A program made the position numbers and the translations under genes. A stretch of 64,000 bases of DNA from the NCBI RefSeq assembly GCF_030704535.1, contig NC_081815.1, positions 1,689,001 through 1,753,000 of the forward strand, in the 5' to 3' direction. Positions within the stretch are counted from its first letter, which is position 1, and each line of letters begins with the position of its first letter. Positions 59,603 through 64,000 of this stretch are shown here, piece by piece. The notes under the pieces were generated by a model. The model had not been told where the DNA came from and did no database searches. It saw nothing but the letters and a program-made list of their open reading frames with translations. This stretch comes from Vitis vinifera (taxonomy: Eukaryota; Streptophyta; Magnoliopsida; Vitales; Vitaceae).

Positions 59603-62600
59603 ATGGCTACTAAAGCTTCCATTTTTTCCTCTGTCATATCTGGATCTCCTATGATTACTTCGGAGAAATTAGTTGGGAGTGAAAATTATCTTTCCTGGTC
59701 TGCCTCTGTTGAACTTTGGTTTATGGGTCAAGGATATGAGGATCACTTGATTACACAGGAGGCAGATATCCCTGAGGTCGACCGCGTACAGTGGAGGAAG
59801 ATAGATGCATAGTTGTGTAGTGTATTATGGCAATCGGTTGATCCCCGAATTCTTCTTCATCTTCAGGCCTATAAAACTTGTTTTAAATTTTAGACTCAGG
59901 CCAAAGGATTATACACGAATGATATCCAGCGTCTTTATAAGGTGGCTTCTGCTATTGTCCATCTCAGCCAACAGGACTTGGATCTATCTACTTATATTGG
60001 CCAGATTGCCTCTCTTAAGGAGCAGTTCTTGACTGTGATGCCTCTTACTCCTGATGTTGGGGCTCAACAAACACAGCTTGACAAGTTCTTCATGGTCCTT
60101 ACTCTTATCGGCCTCCATCCGGATCTTGAGCCTATTCGTGATCAGATTCTTAGTAGTTCATCAGTTCCGTCCTTGGATGATGTGTTTGCTCGCCTCCTCC
60201 GTATCTCGTCCACTCAGACTTTGCCATCTGATAGCGCTTCAGATTCTTCTGTGTTAGTTTCTCAAACTACCTCTCGAGGAGGACGCAGTGGTACCCGAGG
60301 TAGAGGCCAACGTCCTCATTGCACCTATTGCAATAAACTTGGCCACACTCGCGATCGTTGCTATCAGTTACATGGAAGACCTCCTCGCACTGCCCATATG
60401 GCCCAGTCCTCTGATTCTCCGCTGCCTCAGCCTCCGAGCTCCTCCGCATCTCAGACATCTCAGGCTTCTATTGCCTCTGTTGCCCAGCCTGGTAATGCCT
60501 CTACCTGCCTTACCCACACATCTTCTCTTGGACCCTGGATTCTAGATTCTGGAGCATCTGATCACCTATCTGGTAATAAGGATCTTTTCTCCTCTATTAC
60601 TACTACCTCTGATTTACCTACTGTTACCTTAGCTAATGGTTCTCAAACTGTGGCTAAAGGTATTGGTTTGGCCCTTCCTTTGCCTTCTCTACCTCTCACT
60701 TCTGTCCTTTATACTCCTGAATGTCCTTTTAATCTTATTTCCATCAGCAAAATCACTCATACTCTTAATTGCTCTATTACCTTTTCTGATAAATTTGTGA
60801 CCTTGCAGGACCGGAGTACGGGGAAGACGATTGGCATAGGACGTGAGTCTCAAGGCCTCTATCACCTCACCTCAGATTCATCTCCTGCAGTTTGCATTTC
60901 CACTGATGCTCCTCTCCTCATTCACAATCGTCTGGGCCACCCTAGTCTCTCCAAGTTCCAGAAGATGGTTCCTCGTTTTTCCACTTTGTCGTCGCTTCCG
61001 TGTGAGTCATGTCAGCTTGGGAAACATACTCGTGTCTCGTTTCCAAAGCGTTTGAATAATCGGGCAAAGTCTCCTTTTGAGCTTGTCCACACTGATGTTT
61101 GGGGTCCTTGTCGGACTGCGTCTACTTTAGGATTTCAGTATTTTGTCACTTTCATTGATGACTATTCTCGATGTACTTGGTTATTCTTAATGAAAAATCG
61201 AGCTGAGTTATTCTCTATTTTCCAGAAATTTTATACTGAAATCCAAACCCAGTTCAATATTTCTATTCGTGTGTTACGCAGTGACAATGCCAGGGAATAT
61301 TTTTCAGCCCAATTTACTTCGTTTATGTCTCATCATGGGATTCTTCATCAGTCTTCTTGTGCTCATACTCCTCAACAAAATGGGGTAGCTGAACGCAAGA
61401 ATCGACATCTTGTTGAGACAGCTCGTACTCTCCTCCTCCATAATCATGTTCATTTTCGTTTTTGGGGGGACGTTGTTCTTACCGCTTGTTATTTGATTAA
61501 TCGTATGCCCTCCTCTGTCTTACACGATCAGATTCCTCACTCCTTCTTTTCCCTGACCAACCACTTTATTTCCTTCCTCCTCGTGTCTTTGGTTGTACTT
61601 GCTTTGTTCATATTCTCACTCCTGGACAGGACAAGCTTTCCGCCAAAGCCATGAAGTGCCTCTTCTTGGGATATTCCAGACTTCAGAAGGGTTATCGTTG
61701 TTATTCCCTTGAGACTCATCGGTACTTTATCTCCGCTGATGTCACCTTCTTTGAGGACTCACCATTCTTTTCCACCACTTCTGAGTCTCTTCCTGTTTCT
61801 GAAGTCTTGCCCATTCCCATTGTCTCCCCACCTGATGCTATGCCCCCTCGACCACTTCAGGTTTATCATCGTCGCCCTCGTGTCGTTGCTCCTCTCCCTT
61901 TTCTTGAGGCACCTGCTGACTCACTTCCTATCCCTTCGGCTTCACCTGCCCCGGCTCTGCCTTCTCCTAATGACTTACCCATTGCTGTTCGGAAAGGTAC
62001 GAGTAGAAGCTCTTTCCCATCCAGGCTGGCGACAGGCAATGGTGGATGAAATGGCTGCTCTGCACTCTAATGGCACTTGGGATCTTGTTGTTTTACCCTC
62101 TGGTAAATCTACAGTTGGTTGTCGTTGGGTCTATGCAGTTAAGGTTGGTCCTGATGGTCAGGTTGATCGCCTTAAGGCCCGCTTAGTTGCTAAAGGCTAT
62201 ACTCAAGTTTATGGTTCTGATTATGGTGACACATTCTCCCCTGTTGCCAAGATTGCTTCTGTCCGCTTGCTTCTGTCCATGGCTGCTATGTGTTCTTGGC
62301 CTCTTTATCAGTTGGATATTAAAAATGCCTTCCTTCATGGTGATCTTGCTGAGGAAGTTTATATGGAGCAACCTCCTGGTTTTGTTGCTCAGGGGGAGTC
62401 TGGTTTAGTGTGCAGGTTACGCCGCTCTCTATATGGCTTGAAACAATCTCCTCGAGCATGGTTTAGCCGTTTTAGTTCTGTTGTTCAAGAGTTTGGCATG
62501 CTTCGCAGTACAGCAGACCATTCAGTTTTTTATCATCATAACTCCTTGGGGCAGTGTATTTATCTGGTTGTTTATGTGGACGACATCGTCATTACAGGCA

Positions 62601-63529
62601 GTGATCAGGATGGTATTCAGAAACTAAAGCAACATCTTTTTACCCACTTTCAGACCAAAGACTTGGGGAAACTCAAGTATTTCTTGGGAATTGAGATAGC
62701 TCAATCCAGTTCTGGTGTGGTCCTTTCCCAAAGGAAGTATGCTTTAGACATCCTGGAAGAAACCGGTATGTTAGACTGTAAACCGGTAGACACACCTATG
62801 GATCCGAATGTCAAACTTGTACCAGGACAGGGGGAGCCTTTAGGAGACCCCGGGAGATATCGACGGCTCGTAGGTAAATTGAACTATCTCACCATTACTC
62901 GTCCAGACATTTCTTTTCCTGTGAGTGTTGTTAGTCAATTCCTACAGTCACCATGTGATAGCCATTGGGATGCCGTAATCCGTATTCTTCGATATATCAA
63001 AAGTACACCAGGCCAAGGTGTATTGTACGAGAACAGAGGTCATACTCAAGTTGTTGGTTACACAGATGCAGATTGGGCTGGCTCACCCACAGATAGACGT
63101 TCCACGTCAGGGTACTGTGTTTTTATTGGAGGTAATCTAATATCTTGGAAGAGTAAGAAACAAGATGTAGTGGCCAGATCTAGCGCTGAAGCCGAGTATC
63201 GAGCTATGGCTTTGGCAACATGTGAACTCATATGGTTGAGACATCTTCTTCAAGAGTTGAGATTCGGAAAGGATGAACAGATGAAACTCATCTGTGATAA
63301 CCAGGCCGCATTACATATTGCATCCAATCCAGTCTTTCATGAAAGGACCAAGCATATTGAAGTTGACTGTCATTTCATTAGAGAGAAGATCGCATCAGGA
63401 TGTGTTGCTACAAGTTTTGTCAATTCAAATGATCAACTAGCAGACATCTTCACTAAATCTCTCAGAGGTCCTAGGATTAAATATATTTGTAACAAGCTTG
63501 GTGCATATGACGTATATGCTCCAGCTTGA
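59603..63529 (+). pseudogene. Copia gag-pol polyprotein gene, defective
   Basis: The frame opens at ATG 59603. Gag is interrupted by TAG at 59810-59812 and TAG at 59891-59893, then open in the same frame to 61654. This part has the zinc knuckle CTYCNKLGHTRDRC, protease ILDSGASDHLSG and integrase (HHCC zinc region and D-D-E core with HTDVWGP, SDNAREYF and TPQQNGVAERKN). A frameshift near 61545 moves the end of integrase to another frame (61651-62049). A second break near 62000 looks like a small deletion between PIAVRKG and EALSHPGW. Reverse transcriptase (LVAKGYTQ, DIKNAFLHGDL, YVDDIVITG) and RNase H (YTDADWAGSPTDRRSTSGY, SAEAEYRAMA) then run intact to 63529. Enzyme motifs are all still recognisable. 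Confidence 0.93.
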
Positions 63530-63536
63530 GGGGGAG

Positions 63537-63702
63537 TGTTGAATATAATGTATGTATAGTATACTATCTTTCCTTGTTAATATAGGTCACATGTATGGTA
63601 GTTAGGACTCCTAGCCTTGTATATATATATCTCTCAATTGTAAGTAGAGATTACAATGAATGTGAATAAGGTTTTTCTCCTTTCTCTCTCTCTCTCTCAA
63701 CA
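63537..63702 (+). repeat. 3' LTR of copia element
   Basis: 166 bp, base for base the same as the 5' LTR by visual comparison, ending CA directly before the TGACG duplication. Confidence 0.96.
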
Positions 63703-63707
63703 TGACG

Positions 63708-64000
63708 TAATGAGGAATTGGAATGAGGTATCAGGAAAAATTTGAAGATAAATCCTAAATCGAACTTGAAAGTTAGAAAGTGAATGCATGGTAATAAAAT
63801 AAGCAAAGAGTTTCCAATCCATAGTCATTTCAAATACTTGGGGAATTTTTGAAAAAATCAGGAACTATTCACCTTGTTCAGGGTGTTTGGTAGTTGTTAA
63901 AATGTTTGGAAATAAATTTATGTTTTATTTCTATGATAAAGAAGTTGGAATATATTGGTGGTTTTTGGAAAATTCAAGAACCTAGTCAAAATGCTTCTGT
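63708..64000. other. Right-edge continuation of CwfJ intron 7
   Basis: No coding exon for the missing CwfJ C-terminal part is seen, so the intron probably continues past the window. Confidence 0.5.

Larger units (their letters stand above)
58749..63702 (+). mobile_element. Ty1/copia LTR retrotransposon, complete in structure
   Basis: 4954 bp bounded by two 166-bp LTRs that look identical. It has a 5-bp target duplication TGACG (58744-58748 and 63703-63707), a primer-binding site TGGTATCAGAGC (58915-58926, initiator tRNA-Met) and a purine tract GAGGGGGAG just before the 3' LTR. Domain order gag-protease-integrase-RT-RNase H is that of copia (Pseudoviridae-type). Coding lesions make it non-autonomous. 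Same sense as the host CwfJ gene, in intron 7. Confidence 0.97.

Overview
The window looks like nuclear DNA of a flowering plant, most likely grapevine (Vitis) or a close relative. Genes are multi-exon with GT-AG introns, spacers are very AT-rich, and LINE and LTR retroelements sit inside introns. All protein families found are plant ones (CRM-domain splicing factor, cytokinin dehydrogenase, LOB-domain factor, DUF4408/DUF761 protein). The species call is inference from gene and repeat recognition; no search was run.

Layout. 611-4262 (+): 3' part of an alpha/beta hydrolase whose first exons lie left of the window. 5819-10937 (-): nine-exon gene for a three-CRM-domain organellar group II intron splicing factor (CFM3 type, 886 aa); its intron 3 holds a tiny terminal-repeat retroelement (8256-8526). 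12547-14743 (-): five-exon secreted cytokinin dehydrogenase (521 aa). 14744-23440: about 8.7 kb with no supported gene, but duplicated blocks and retroelement traces. 23441-29660 (-): seven-exon DENR/SUI1-family translation factor (197 aa) whose last intron carries a 1.7 kb LINE. 30589-32292 (+): three-exon LOB-domain transcription factor (228 aa), divergent from DENR. 32293-37825: gene-poor AT-rich spacer with a tRNA-Val-like relic. 37826-38608 (-): intronless DUF4408/DUF761 protein (260 aa). 38609-43770: spacer with a long-inverted-repeat element. 43771 to beyond the right edge (+): CWF19L1/CwfJ-type CCCH zinc-finger gene, with seven exons in the window.

The right third is dominated by retroelements inside the introns of that last gene. 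Intron 5 contains a gypsy-type gag relic, a short poly(A) retroposon and a truncated LINE. Intron 7 contains a near-full-length 6.1 kb L1-type LINE (52056-58173, 12-bp target duplication) and a 4.95 kb Ty1/copia element (58749-63702, identical 166-bp LTRs, 5-bp target duplication). No further exon is visible, so this intron exceeds 12 kb.

The most interesting feature is intron 3 of the CwfJ gene (45152-45243). It is a 92-bp AT-AC intron with a perfect U12-type donor and a good branch-site match, and the reading frame fixes both ends. A minor-spliceosome intron therefore sits in a gene for a spliceosome-associated protein family. The same gene has an exon-like 43-nt segment and a 17-nt alternative acceptor extension; only used together do they add 60 nt in frame. 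The genes share no evident pathway; the window reads as ordinary euchromatin with housekeeping and regulatory genes and active or recently active retrotransposons.
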